Shown one piece after another: positions 30,672-41,067 of a stretch of DNA of 64,000 nt; the first letter of the stretch is position 1; every line of letters begins with the position of its first letter. Source of the DNA: Phoma sp. XZ068. Its lineage: Eukaryota; Ascomycota; Dothideomycetes; Pleosporales; Didymellaceae. Under the pieces are notes generated by a model. The model did not search any database, had not been told where the DNA came from, and worked only from the letters and a program-made list of their open reading frames with translations. The translations under genes were made by a program, and so were the position numbers. The stretch is from NCBI GenBank assembly GCA_004835665.1, contig RBKR01000027.1, positions 248,001 to 312,000 of the forward strand, read 5' to 3'.

Positions 30672-31286
30672 GATTGTTAGCGCGTTACTCATAACTGCAT
30701 GCATGGCTGAGACGTCTGTATTGCACCGACGGACCAGGGATAGCAGGTAGAGTGTTCAAGAAGGGCACTCATTTTGATGTTGTGAGTGTTTGGACCTCAA
30801 ACTTTGTTAAGCTTATGGCTAAACTTGGTAGATCAAGCTCGGTTTTGCATTAGTAACAGTGGGCAACGGCATTGTACTTGCCGGAACGTTGCCGCACATC
30901 TTGCCTTTTCGTAGGTTATGCGATTGACTCAACTGGTGATCAACTTGTTTGATGTCCTTAAGCAGCTGTACATAATTTGATAGAACGTTTGGCGGTATTG
31001 CCTGACTCTTCCGCAGCCTCACTCAAAAGGTTGCCAAGGTGTAGTTACATGGAACGCGTAAGGGCCCTGTCAGCACAACTTCAATAGCCTTGCACAACAT
31101 TTACTTGCTGAGCTCGTAAGAACATCCTTGAATTCATCATCATATCTTCTGATCGCCTTCTACGATCTAGATGATTTGCTGCATCTCACATTCGCTCTAC
31201 AATAGCCCACCATAGCTTAAACTGCACTGAACACCAGTATCGTTAGCATAGATGCGGAGACCTACTTACGCGTGGAAAAGCTTACA
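30672..31286. other. Intergenic, no clear feature
   Basis: There is a 67-codon minus-strand ORF (30819-31022) with the protein-like piece LSNYVQLLKDIKQVDHQL, but there is no other support for it. No RNA gene was seen. This lies just before the decayed ankyrin gene and may be part of the same relic region. Confidence 0.4.
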
Positions 31287-31939
31287 TTGATACAAATGCT
31301 TGGAGCCACTACAAGAGCGGGACACATCGAGGGTGTGGAACCTCTTCATTGATCTTGAAAACAGCACAAAGTCACTGCCTCATAACATGATAACGTGGTG
31401 CCATCGAGGTTGCCTTGGAAAAGAAGTCTCTCGTGGTACTACTGAAGTAACAGACATATTTTCTTGTCCAGTGTACATCGGCGCGACCTTGTTGCAGCGT
31501 ATGTGTCAGTGGTGTTGGTGGAGGGAATACTTGGGGCAGGTGCAGCATCTTTATGGGCCTTGGATACGATCAGAGCATCCCTAACGTGCATCCAAACTTC
31601 CTTCGGTACTGATCAGGCCATCTTTCGTTTATAGCCTGTACGCAAGCGTACTGCGAAGTTGTGGTGTGTTTGCTTAAGCATGGCGCTGTAATGGAAGGAT
31701 TGATGTGCTGGAAGCTTTGTTGCAGCAACGTGAACGAACTGGCTATAACACAAGATACCGAAGGGCTCTCTGGTACACCACTGCACGCTACAATAGCTGC
31801 GGGAAGTGAAATCGAGGTGCAATGGCTGCTAAGTCGTGGGGCTGACGGTATGGTGGAGAACAGTGATGAACCCATGCCGAAAGAGATGCTAAAAAGTAAT
31901 GGAATGTTCTTGACGTTGAGTGGGTCTTGCACTCGGTGA
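31287..31939 (+). pseudogene. Decayed ankyrin-repeat gene
   Basis: Ankyrin-like units are scattered over different forward frames and broken by stops. 31287-31352 reads LIQMLGATTRAGHIEGVEPLH and then stops. About 31483-31550 reads DLVAAYVSVVLVEGILGAGA. 31633-31692 reads ACTQAYCEVVVCLLKHGA. 31771-31845 reads GTPLHATIAAGSEIEVQWLL and continues SRGAD. Each matches the ankyrin pattern of an Ala-rich first helix, a VV..LL second helix and a terminal GA(D). Frame changes between units show loss of function. The ancestor was probably one of the NACHT- or ankyrin-type genes common in filamentous fungi. Confidence 0.65.
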
Positions 31940-32959
31940 TCCTCTGATTTTTATCTCTCGTCCTTTCTTTGATATTCACACAGTCGCCAAAGGCTGCTAA
32001 ATGTCTTGATCCTGTCCTAGGTGATTGTGAGGTAGCAGGTAGTACTTGTAGCTTGCATATTCGAGGCTGGCAAGCGCTACTCCGACGCGGTACGGCGATG
32101 CCTACGATGTGACTTCGATTGCTCAGCCATGAGTCTTGACAATGAGGACTTCCAACAAACCGTCTTTGAGGGTGTAGTACTACCTCTTGAGACAACGTTG
32201 CAGCAGTTCGGCGGAACGATCTGACAGCTGGAGCACCTTGTCACGGTGTATGTACGTTCGTTACATCACGTTCCCTGGAAGCCACCAAAGAGGTCACATC
32301 CCTGAGGCCATTGTTATTCACGCACGTGGAAGGCTAACATTGGTGTCTAAGGAGACTTTTTGCGTTGCCTGCAATGAGATCTTCGATCATCTAGGTTTTG
32401 TATTGAGCCACTCCGTGCATGTCCCGGACCGCTGAATTGGACTGGCCCAATATCCTTTACCTAGCCTGACTGTAGGGTGTTGTTGAAGAACTCGTGTATG
32501 AGACCTAGCGGCAGTCCAAATAGGAGTCTGTCTGGATGGATAGTCAGCCACGGGGCTTTGTGGGAGAAAGGGTAGTAGTCGCGAGTGGAAAGAGGGGTGG
32601 AAGTCCTGAAGGTTCAAACCCCTGGAAATAAACCTATCACTGCGCACTTCCAAACTCTGAGCTGTGGTACACAGGGTTCAGAGAACTATATTGGAAAAAA
32701 ACATTAGGTATGTCTCCTCAGTGATGCCTCTTTGAGTCATTGTACCACGGGCAGTCAAGTCATATGGCAACGGTTGTCACGGTACACATACGCACTCTGT
32801 GCAACCCCCAACCTCGAAAAACTTAAGACGTGCGCATTCCTGCCCTCGTTTTCTTTTTCTCCATCTCACAAAAGCCTTTCAATAACAACCTCGAAGTAAG
32901 TTATTCACCCAGCAACTTGAATACCTTCAGCTCACCTTTATAGATACTCATTCTCCACC
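31940..32959. other. Intergenic, effector-like gene promoter side
   Basis: This is one kb without recognisable genes. A sequence resembling a tRNA T-loop near 32610 was examined and rejected. The right end should hold the promoter and leader of the small secreted protein. Confidence 0.45.
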
Positions 32960-33175
32960 ATGCTCGCCAAACTCATCGCCCTCCTCGCCATCACCAGCGT
33001 GACGACAGCTGCCGCCATCGACGTCTGTAACGGCCAAACCTACCGCTGCGACTCTACACGCTTGAGGGTCGAGGTGTGCAATCCCGCCACGGGATGGTCG
33101 CTTCAGGCCATTTGCGCCACGCCGTCGTGCGCCCATGATCCCACTCAGGGTGTGCCGCACTGCTATGACCACTAA
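32960..33175 (+). CDS. Small secreted cysteine-rich protein (effector-like)
   Basis: This ORF encodes 71 aa. Residues 1-19 (MLAKLIALLAITSVTTAAA) form a clean signal peptide. The mature ~52 residues contain six Cys (VC, RC, VC, IC, SC, HC), an even number consistent with three disulphides. A CACC context precedes the ATG. Such small secreted cysteine-rich proteins are typical of the secretome of plant-associated and saprobic Dothideomycetes; some are host-interaction effectors and others antimicrobial. No family motif was recognised. The gene is flanked by a decayed ankyrin gene and a 5S rRNA gene, a gene-poor setting often seen for fast-evolving secreted proteins. Confidence 0.75.
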   Translation: MLAKLIALLAITSVTTAAAIDVCNGQTYRCDSTRLRVEVCNPATGWSLQAICATPSCAHDPTQGVPHCYDH

Positions 33176-33412
33176 GCTCATCAGGTAAGCGCCTGCATAC
33201 TTCCAGGGTAAGCAATGCTGATCTGGAAGCGTTCAATTGGCAAAGGTCATGGTCATCGAGTCTGTCGGCAGCACTGATTGGGATAATTGTTCGGCGGGGT
33301 TTTCGACAAAATCCGAGCAATACTTGGGATTTTCTTGTGTAGCTTCGACAGATACATTTTAGAAATGCAATAATTGTCGTACATTATAGACTATACTAGA
33401 AAGATTACTGTC

Positions 33413-33531
33413 ACATACGACCATAGGACGTTGAAAACAAGGCTTCCCGTTCGCTCAGCCCTATTTAAGCAACGTACCGGTGGATTAGTAGTTAGGTGGG
33501 TGACCACTAGCGAATACCCACTGTTGTATGT
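33413..33531 (+). rRNA. 5S ribosomal RNA gene, divergent variant
   Basis: The 119 nt sequence begins ACATACGACCATAGG and ends CTGTTGTATGT, and contains the conserved blocks GGCTTCCCGT, GCTCAGCC, TTAAGC, TTAGTAGTTAGGTGGGTGAC and AGCGAATA. Helix I (1-9 with 111-119) pairs fully with one G:U. Helix II pairs ACGTTG (16-21) with CAACGT (58-63). A run of seven T starts at 33536, fitting a polymerase III terminator. Compared with the common ascomycete 5S as I remember it, many positions differ, yet changes come in pairs that preserve stems. That argues for a functional variant rather than a pseudogene. Pezizomycotina typically have dispersed 5S genes, some of minor sequence types. Confidence 0.9.
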
Positions 33532-33565
33532 ATTCTTTTTTTGCTTGATTCGTGTCTGCGTGTAT

Positions 33566-33600
33566 TGATATACTCCTGTGGGGTGATACACTCCTGTGGG
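33566..33600. repeat. Short tandem duplication, 18 bp unit x2
   Basis: TGATATACTCCTGTGGGG (33566-33583) is followed by TGATACACTCCTGTGGG with one T/C difference. It lies just after the 5S gene and is probably neutral. Confidence 0.7.
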
Positions 33601-33690
33601 CGGAACCTTAGAATGTAGCCGTTCAACAGAAGTTTCACACCCCTCTGCTCGTTGAAACCTCTATCATCCTACTACACCTGTCCGACTTTC

Positions 33691-36496
33691 TCAACTTGCA
33701 TAGGTCCCAATGCGTGGACCGAAATACTCGCCCTTTGGCAACTTGAGGCGCGTGCAAGCCTTTGCTTCACAGCCACTCGACGCATCATTGCCCCACCATT
33801 TGATCTCAACGCCAGGGTAGCTGATCGCGAAGAAAATTACAACAGCCGCTACAGCAATCCCTGCGGAGAATGCCGCAGAGCAGACGTAGTTATACTTTGC
33901 CCAAAACGCAAGGTAGCGCTGACGCAAGAATACCATGCTGAACCAAGCGGGAAGGACCGCAGGCCATATGTATGCCAGGTTGTATGGGCTCCAGTTACTG
34001 CCACCAGACATTAGCATGACAGGGTGGATCTTGGCTGCCCAATGTGTGCGCGGCAGCTTTCGCTGGAAGAAGTAGAATACGACTGGTAAAGCCAAGCCGA
34101 CTGGGAAGGCTGATAAGAGGACAGTGTAGATTCCGTTGGTACCAAAGACCTTGCGAGCACCAAGGCTACCGAAAAGCACCGCAGCAGTGAAGTATGTGTT
34201 GACTCCTGGGCAGCTGAAGCGATCTTTCTGGTAGGTCTCGCAGAGGTCAGGGATGTGTTGGATTTGGAAGTTCATGACACCCGTACAGACAAGAGCTGAG
34301 ACAAAGACTGCGACGACTTGGGCAAAAAACGTGTGTCGCTGGGGAATCTTGAGGTAGTGCGCTAGCTTAAGGTCGTTGGCGAAGTCGAGAGCGTGAGCGG
34401 TAGTCACGTAGCCAAAGCATTTGAAGTAGTTCATCGCGAGTGCGTTGCCTGGCTGCCATGCACCACCGATAAATTCAGCAAGCACGTTGAACTCGACTTC
34501 CATTCCAGTAGTGGCGAATATGATGCCAGTAGGAATGACGAAGACCAGTGCGAGGGCAATACCGAAGAAAACAACACCAACGCTGGTCTCGGTCGGCCAC
34601 GCAGCGACAGCGGCGACACCTAAAACGATGGCGACAATGTTGAGGATGAGATACCACCACTCAGGGACCTCCTTGTAGCTCGACATCATCCTAGTATGGA
34701 CGTCCTTGAAGTCATCGGTTTTGTCCTTTTTGAAGCTGCGTAACAAGCTGCGAAAGCCAAGTGCGATGTCGTTGCGATGATATAGGACTGCGTAAGAGAC
34801 TGTGGCGGAGTATGTGGCGAAGAAGTAGTAGTACATCGTGATGCTGCTAGCTGCGATGTACACAGGCGAGTAGGCTTGGTATGCCGTCTCATTCAACCAG
34901 CCGCGATGATCGAGAATCTTGGTGACGTTGTAAGACCCGCCTTGGTGGTTGTACATCGCATTGGAGTTGATCGGGAGGTATCCAGTATTGTAAGCGTTGC
35001 TCCAGTACAGACCAACGATGGTAATGCCACCCAAGACAGCGCCCACAAATGTGTTGAAAGTAACGCGAAAGGGTACCACCAGTGGCTGAACGTAGTGTGT
35101 AACTACATTCCAGTCAAATGTCGGAAACGGATTGACACCGAGCCCTTTATTGATACCAGTAATGGCCGTTAGAGTGAAGTTCTGTGGAGCAATCCAAGCA
35201 ATCCAGTTGAAGATGGAGAGTGCCCCAAAGATGGTATCTGGGAACCAGAACCAAACGAACATCGCGACGAATGCAGCCATAAAGAATCGATAGCGGGACA
35301 TGTTCCAGACCTTGGCAAAAGGACCCATGACTGGGTAGTTCGTTTCTAGCGTGACATTAGTACTGCAAGCGAGGCAGGGGCTTGTCTCATATACTAACCA
35401 CTGTGCAGGGCACTGTTCAATGAGATTGTGACAAGAGACGCTGGCCAAAGACAGAAAGAAGGGTAAACAAGGAACCGCCTAGTAAGACCAGCTAATCCGA
35501 AGCCCATGAGATTGGTCGACAGAGCAAGAAGAATTTGATAAGCCTATGGGAGGGTCAGTTGAGCAGCTGGAAGCTTCACCGCACAAAGACTCACGAAAGA
35601 CTTTGCATAATGCTGGCCAAAGTACTTATCCATCCACTGAGTGAAGATGATGTATCTCGAACTTGGCAGAGTTTTGCCCACGCTCGCCATGATAGAAATG
35701 AGCATGTGCTCTTTCTTGTTGAACGGACCTGGATTCAAGCTGTGTCGCGTACCGAACAATACGAAGCCGACATCTGGAAGCCACTTCTCGGCAGCCTTTC
35801 CAACCGGATAGGCTAGGAGCTGTACGATCTCAGCACGGAGGAAGATAGACGGCTGGCGTACGCTGAATAGTTGGTTAATGAAGGCAATGACGACTACAAA
35901 AAATAGTCCAATGACCCAGGAACGAATCGTTGATACAGGAAGATTAACGTCGTCGTGAGGATCGACAACAGCGCGCACTTCTGCATATGGGCTATTCGTT
36001 GTAAGCAGCGAGACCTCGACTTTGACCTCTGAGATCTCTCGCTCATAGCCCTCAGGATTGGCAGCTATCGCTTCGTTTGCTTGGAACGCTTTGAGTCGCT
36101 CCAGGGCACCCGCTGGAAAGTTGGGGTCGAGGGCATGTTCGAAGACCAAGGTATCGACAGCCTGCAAAGAATTAGATGTGAAGTCAAGGGCATTTTGGTA
36201 TTGAAGCATACTCGCCGTGTCTCCTCAATAGTGAGCGTTCGAGAGTGTTCTGTGGCTGCAAGAACTTCCTCTGCGGTCGCGTTTAATTGCCTATAACAAA
36301 TTAATCAATCTGCGTCGACAGCTTCTGGTATTAGGTACCTTGCTACTTCTTCGATCGAAATTTTTTCGTCGAAGTTCTCTTCCTGTTGCTATGTCAACCC
36401 AGTAGCTACCATATAGCAAGTTGAACGGACCTGAGGTACGGGAACCGCTGTCACAGCTTCGACCGCATCGCTGGTCTTCTCGTTGAGGTCTCCCAT
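33691..36496 (-). CDS. OPT-family small oligopeptide transporter
   Basis: Six exons: 36431..36496, 36339..36382, 36212..36290, 35595..36161, 35399..35543 and 33691..35345, giving 851 aa; the five introns are 48-53 nt. The joined N-terminus starts MGDLNEKTSDAVEAVTAVPV. Splicing restores EETRRAVDTLVFEHALDPNF, KSFAYQILLALSTNLMGFG and FLVYPSFCLWPASLVTISLN. OPT family blocks include SPYAEVRAVVDPHDD, STIRSWVIGLFFVVVI, GPFAKVWNMSRYRFF and WSPYNLAYIWPAVLPAWFS. There are about 12-16 hydrophobic segments. OPT proteins are proton-coupled plasma-membrane importers of tetra- and pentapeptides, some of glutathione or siderophore-type compounds. Two decayed fragments of a related C-terminus lie at 40.6-41.4 kb. 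Confidence 0.93.
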
Positions 36497-37648
36497 GTTG
36501 GTGAATACAAGTACATAAGATGCACTGTCTCGAACGGTCAGCCTCAGCACGTCTAATGTGGAGGGAATGGTTGGTGATCGGAGAAGAGAAAGCAGTGGAT
36601 GTGACTTTGGTCCAGGTATGGTGCATTTTAACCTTTTGCCTCAGACTGCCATGTGCCATGAAGGATCAGATTGTGAGAAGGATGTGGGTCCTGGCATGTC
36701 GTGATTGAACGTGCTGAAGTGCACTTCGCACAAATGCTAGTTTCCGGTACGTTCTCGCCATCAACATACGGAAGATTATGCGGATGGTACATCTTCGGAT
36801 GCTGAGACCTCTTTCATGCAACAAGCTTCGCCAATAGGTGGATGTGTGTACATAAGAGATTCATCTCCCGAGGTTTGGCACGCAACCCAAGGCGGAAGCT
36901 TAACCTTGATCGCAGCGGCTATGGCTAATAATGAGCTAGCTTCCACGTAATAGCCAAAGTCGATTATCAAAGATGGGATGCATAGTGCTGCGGGAATTGG
37001 CAAGCATCAGAATCCCGCGAGATGTCCGGTGGACTGAACGGAGGTCGTTTCCGGCATTCGTAACGGCTACGCTCATCGCCGGATTTCCTTAACTAAAGTT
37101 GCGGCGCTGAGGAATACTATTGACGTCCGACCAAAGTACTGAATATTCCGAAACCGTGGTATGTTCGAAGCCTCATTCAGTATGAATGAAGAATGTAGTC
37201 TTTCCTAGCTCAAACGCTAAGCATGCACTAGTAAGGAGTAAGCACCCAAGCATCACCTTTTCTCTTGCACCACTTTTGCAGAATGTTCTTTTTTAATCTT
37301 TTGATCCAAGACAGATAGTAGATTTCTCGCACTGAGATAGGCCGAGGGGCTCTTTCCATTCCCGGATTGCGCCTGTTAAGTTGCGGGTGGGTTCACCAGG
37401 CGAATTGCAAGCGGATCCTATCAGTGGCGTCATCCGGAGGATCGATTGCATCTGCGCTTTTCTCATAACTGTTATGCAAGTTGCTAACAACGCGATCGCT
37501 CTCGCTTTCGGATTCTAGTTGCTTCCGACTTCGCATCTTGCTTCAGCCGAGTCAGAATCTTCGAACAGTCACGCAGTGAATGCATGTCCCCAAGGATAGT
37601 AACCACCCCTGTCACGTACACCATCACTTTTCAACCTTCAACGCGACC
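36497..37648. other. Intergenic, shared upstream region of OPT and amidohydrolase genes
   Basis: This is 1.15 kb between divergent starts. No coding or RNA feature was recognised. It should carry both promoters. Confidence 0.45.
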
Positions 37649-40624
37649 ATGAGCGACGATAAGCAATACATCTTTGATACAAAACCGCCTCCTTATCAAT
37701 CGCATCAGAACCTGCGTTTCCCGACACTGAGAAAACGGCGAGCAAGGCTCGCGCTTTTGACTGCAGTTGCAGCGTCCTTGTTCATACTGCTACGCTATTG
37801 CAAGCTTGCCGAGGATTCCAGCGCTTCTCTGCAACTAGATGTCTTCCTGGAAGAACTGAACGAATGTCGCAAGACACGTCTTCCAAGAACACATGCAAAC
37901 CGCTCGTCTCTTCGACAGACGAACCCACGTTGGAACTCAGTCTCTGGGCAGAACAGCACAATTGTGCTCCAAAATGCCACTCTATTTGACGGGGAGTCGA
38001 TCCTTTCTGAGGCTGTCGATATTGTTTTCGAGAAGGGGCTGATTACTTCGGTTTCAAATACCAGCGATACAAATTCACACCCAGACAATGCTGAGGTCTA
38101 CAATATTGGCGGGCGTTTTGTGACGCCCGGTCTAGTAGATATACACTCCCACCACCTCGAGATACCTTTCTCTCACGTGGGAGCCAATCAAGACGTGAAC
38201 GAAAAACCACACTTGGGTCCGATCACACCTTTTGTGCGAGCAATTGATGGCTTCAAACCTTACGACCCAGCCATCAGGATCATCGCTTCTGGTGGAGTGA
38301 CGACTTCGCTTATTCTCCCCGGCTCTGGCAATATTATTGGTGGTCAAGCATACGTAGTCAAGAATTTTGCCAAACCCGGAGAGCACGCGGAGCCAGTGGT
38401 CGACGAGCTCCTGCTCGACTATGGTCTACCAATTGAAGAGCGACAGCGTTACATAAAGATGGCATGTGGCGAAAACCCAAAGTACCTCTACGGACATACT
38501 CGACTCGGCAATGCGTGGCTTCTACGACAACATCTCGAGAAGGCTCAGAAATTGAAGTCAGAGCAGGAAGCTTGGTGCAAGAAAGCTGCACGCTTTCAAG
38601 AGATTAATGTCTTCAAGGGAACAGTTGATTTTATTGCTGCCAATGGCGAGCGGCCCGACTCTCTCGAACTCGAAGCTACGGTTGCCTTGCTCCGGGGCGA
38701 GTTCAACGTCAATATCCACTGCTATGAGCCTGAGGATCTAGAGCGTATGTTGGATGTATTACACGAGTTCGAGATACACCCAAATGCATTCCACCACGCA
38801 CTTGAAGCATGGCAAGTACCAGAGCTTCTGAAGCAGCAAGAACGCAACATCACGATCGCTACATTTGCCGAGAACGCTTTCTTCAAGCACGAAGCCTATG
38901 GAGCCAACCTGCGCGGTCCAGAAATTCTTGACAATCACGGTCTCCGTGTAGTCCTCAAGTCTGATCATACTGGCGAGGGCAATTTTGCTAAATACCTCCT
39001 AGACCAGGCATCTATATCCCATTCTTTCGGGCTGTCTGAGTTAAAGAGTCTTCAGTCGGTGACTTCTGCTGCCGCATACTCTATCCAGCAGGACCACCGT
39101 GTTGGCTATGTACGTGCTGGGTATGACGCCGATTTGGTTGTATGGGACTCGCATCCGCTTGCTGTTGCCGCTGTGCCTGTTCAAATCTTTCTAGACGGCA
39201 GAGAGATTCTCGAGGGAGCTCTTGTCTCACCCAAATTTACTGAAGCCAACTCCTTGGATACGGCAGTACCAACAGTGCGCGCAGCGGCGTCGCCAGATTA
39301 CAAGCGCAAAGTATGTACTGCAGCACTATCGTCAGAGAGTACACTGGTCTTTACTGGCATCAAAAACGTATTCCTGGAAACTACACCATTCAACGTGTCC
39401 ACGGCAGACGACGACTTCACCATCGTCATCTCCAACGGCCAAGTCCAATGCTTCGACCTCTCCCGCACTTGCCTTTCTTCCTACAACCTCTCCACCGCCA
39501 CCACCATCCCTCTGAAAAACGCCTACATAACCCCCGGCCTCATCGCCTTCGGCAACAACATCGGTATCCTCGACATCTCCTCGGAGCCCTCAACCGGCGA
39601 CGGCACACCCACCCACCCCACCGCCCTAGACTCAAAAACCATCCCCTTCGCAAAACACGGCATCCACTTCAACAGCCGCAGCTTCGACCGCGCCCGCCTC
39701 GGCGGCATAACGCGCGCCATCACCGCACCGATTTTCGGCGGCGGCATCCTACAAGGCGTCAGCGTGGGCGTACGCACCAGCGAGAACGCAACACTGCTCG
39801 ACGGCGGGATATGGAAGGATGAAGTAGCGCTGCACGTGCACATTGGACAGGATGCTAAGGGGGGAGATACGCCGAGTGTATCGGCGGGCGTGCAGCAGTT
39901 ATACGACACCTTGGGTGCTGCGTCGACATACGACACCTTGGGTGCTGCGTCGACGGGGAAGGATGATGGGAGTGTGTATGCGCGTGCTGCGAGGGGGAGA
40001 TTGCCTGTTGTTGTGCATACCGTGCATGAGGATGATATATCACAAGTTGTCCTTCTGAAACGCGCGTTTCCGGATGTGAGGTTTGTTGTTTATGGTGGCC
40101 ATGGTGCTTATCTTGTAAGTATCCCATTGATTCCATCTCTCCCCCTTTCAACCCCTCCTCCCAATTTCTCACCTTTTCAACATCCTACCACTAACACCCA
40201 AAAGCTAGCACCCCACCTCGCCACCTCCCAAATCCCCATCATCCTAACCACACGCCCCGCCCCCTCCACATGGGAAACCCGGCATGCCCTCCCCGGCCCA
40301 CCTCTCTCCCCCTCGCCCGCCCAAATCCTCCTTGACGCAGGCGTCCTCGTCGGACTCGCAGTGCGGGGCGATTCGAAAGTCCACGGCTTAGCGCGGGAGG
40401 CGCGGTGGGCGGGGAAGTACGCTGGTCTTGGGGACCGCGAGGCGCTGAGGCTTGTGTCGACGAATTTGGAGAGGATTTTGGGGGTTGAGAGGGAGCATGG
40501 TAAGATGGGGGATTTCGTGGTGTGGGAGGGGAATCCGGTACGGGGGGAGGGGAGGGTGGTAGTTGGTGTTGAGGATGGGAGGGTGGGGAATTGTGTTCCT
40601 GATGTTGAAGGGGCGGTGCTGTAG
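37649..40624 (+). CDS. Membrane-anchored amidohydrolase (metal-dependent hydrolase superfamily)
   Basis: The ATG at 37649 (MSDDKQYIFDTKPPPY) is preferred to 37580, whose leader is His-rich and atypical. Exons are 37649..40114 and 40205..40624, giving 961 aa; the 90 nt intron is in frame (GTAAGT donor, CTAAC branch, AAAAG acceptor). A type II anchor (LALLTAVAASLFILL, about 35-50) follows a basic cytoplasmic tail. The amidohydrolase core follows: metal motif FVTPGLVDIHSHHLE, then NVNIHCYEPEDLERM, HPNAFHHALEAW and KSDHTGEGNFAKYLL, then GYVRAGYDADLVVWDSHP. A second, less conserved half starts near residue 560 and contains a duplicated YDTLGAAST unit. Similar fungal proteins are often labelled carbohydrate esterase family 9-like; the substrate is unknown. 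Several N-glycosylation sites fit a secretory location. Confidence 0.87.
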   Translation: MSDDKQYIFDTKPPPYQSHQNLRFPTLRKRRARLALLTAVAASLFILLRYCKLAEDSSASLQLDVFLEELNECRKTRLPRTHANRSSLRQTNPRWNSVSGQNSTIVLQNATLFDGESILSEAVDIVFEKGLITSVSNTSDTNSHPDNAEVYNIGGRFVTPGLVDIHSHHLEIPFSHVGANQDVNEKPHLGPITPFVRAIDGFKPYDPAIRIIASGGVTTSLILPGSGNIIGGQAYVVKNFAKPGEHAEPVVDELLLDYGLPIEERQRYIKMACGENPKYLYGHTRLGNAWLLRQHLEKAQKLKSEQEAWCKKAARFQEINVFKGTVDFIAANGERPDSLELEATVALLRGEFNVNIHCYEPEDLERMLDVLHEFEIHPNAFHHALEAWQVPELLKQQERNITIATFAENAFFKHEAYGANLRGPEILDNHGLRVVLKSDHTGEGNFAKYLLDQASISHSFGLSELKSLQSVTSAAAYSIQQDHRVGYVRAGYDADLVVWDSHPLAVAAVPVQIFLDGREILEGALVSPKFTEANSLDTAVPTVRAAASPDYKRKVCTAALSSESTLVFTGIKNVFLETTPFNVSTADDDFTIVISNGQVQCFDLSRTCLSSYNLSTATTIPLKNAYITPGLIAFGNNIGILDISSEPSTGDGTPTHPTALDSKTIPFAKHGIHFNSRSFDRARLGGITRAITAPIFGGGILQGVSVGVRTSENATLLDGGIWKDEVALHVHIGQDAKGGDTPSVSAGVQQLYDTLGAASTYDTLGAASTGKDDGSVYARAARGRLPVVVHTVHEDDISQVVLLKRAFPDVRFVVYGGHGAYLVSIPLIPSLPLSTPPPNFSPFQHPTTNTQKLAPHLATSQIPIILTTRPAPSTWETRHALPGPPLSPSPAQILLDAGVLVGLAVRGDSKVHGLAREARWAGKYAGLGDREALRLVSTNLERILGVEREHGKMGDFVVWEGNPVRGEGRVVVGVEDGRVGNCVPDVEGAVL
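39901..39954 (+). repeat. Perfect in-frame 27 bp tandem duplication inside the amidohydrolase gene
   Basis: Bases 39901-39927 are repeated exactly at 39928-39954. Each copy encodes YDTLGAAST with no silent difference, so the duplication is recent or homogenised. Confidence 0.97.
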
Positions 40625-40639
40625 ATTGATATATCAGTG

Positions 40640-40990
40640 TAGTAAGGTAGGTCTAGCGTGGCTGACTACGAAGACAAAACAATGGCTGCGACGGCCGTTC
40701 CTGCAAGAACATTAGAGGACACAAGGAACTGTATATTACACAAAGTGCAAGGTTACAGACACACGAATACTCTGCTAAATTAGGCGAGCTATATATACGT
40801 CTAATTATACAGGATAGGGAGTTTATACCACAGAAGATGGGTATAGCCCTCTCTATAGAAATATATTAGGGGGGGGGGGGTTACCAATATCAAGAGTACT
40901 GTAGTTATCGTTGGTAATACATACGATATATTAAGTTCACAGGGAATACTAATAGATAATATATACTATAGGTTACTTATGTAGCAAAAT
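40640..40990 (-). pseudogene. OPT transporter C-terminal relic, copy A (RIP-like)
   Basis: On the minus strand this reads FSRVFVCL-stop, then, after the break, LCNIQFLVSSNVLAGTAVAAI and VLSS-stop. These match the intact OPT protein around WFSMVFLRQRYLAFW and SAGIAVAAVVIFFAISY and match copy B more closely. Compared with copy B it is much richer in A/T, and differences are mainly transitions: for example GTGTGTATG in B is ATATATACG here, and a CAA codon in B is TAA here. That is the pattern of repeat-induced point mutation. The copy lies directly downstream of the amidohydrolase stop. Confidence 0.7.
40869..40880 (+). repeat. Homopolymer run of 12 G
   Basis: Twelve consecutive G lie within relic copy A, where copy B has GAGGGGAGGGG-like sequence. 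It may be an expanded homopolymer or an assembly-sensitive tract. Confidence 0.9.
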
Positions 40991-41067
40991 ATAGTAGTAG
41001 GTATTGGATTATAGTACTCCATATCTACATCTACCTAGCTATTCCACGACCACTTACACCGCCAATT

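Noticed and set aside
32595..32630. GGTTCAAACCC resembling a tRNA T-loop
   Set aside because: The flanking bases do not form a T-stem, and no A-box, anticodon arm or acceptor stem could be built upstream.
37580..37648. Upstream ATG of the amidohydrolase at 37580
   Set aside because: The 23 extra residues are His/Pro-rich and precede a cytoplasmic tail and anchor that already look complete from 37649.
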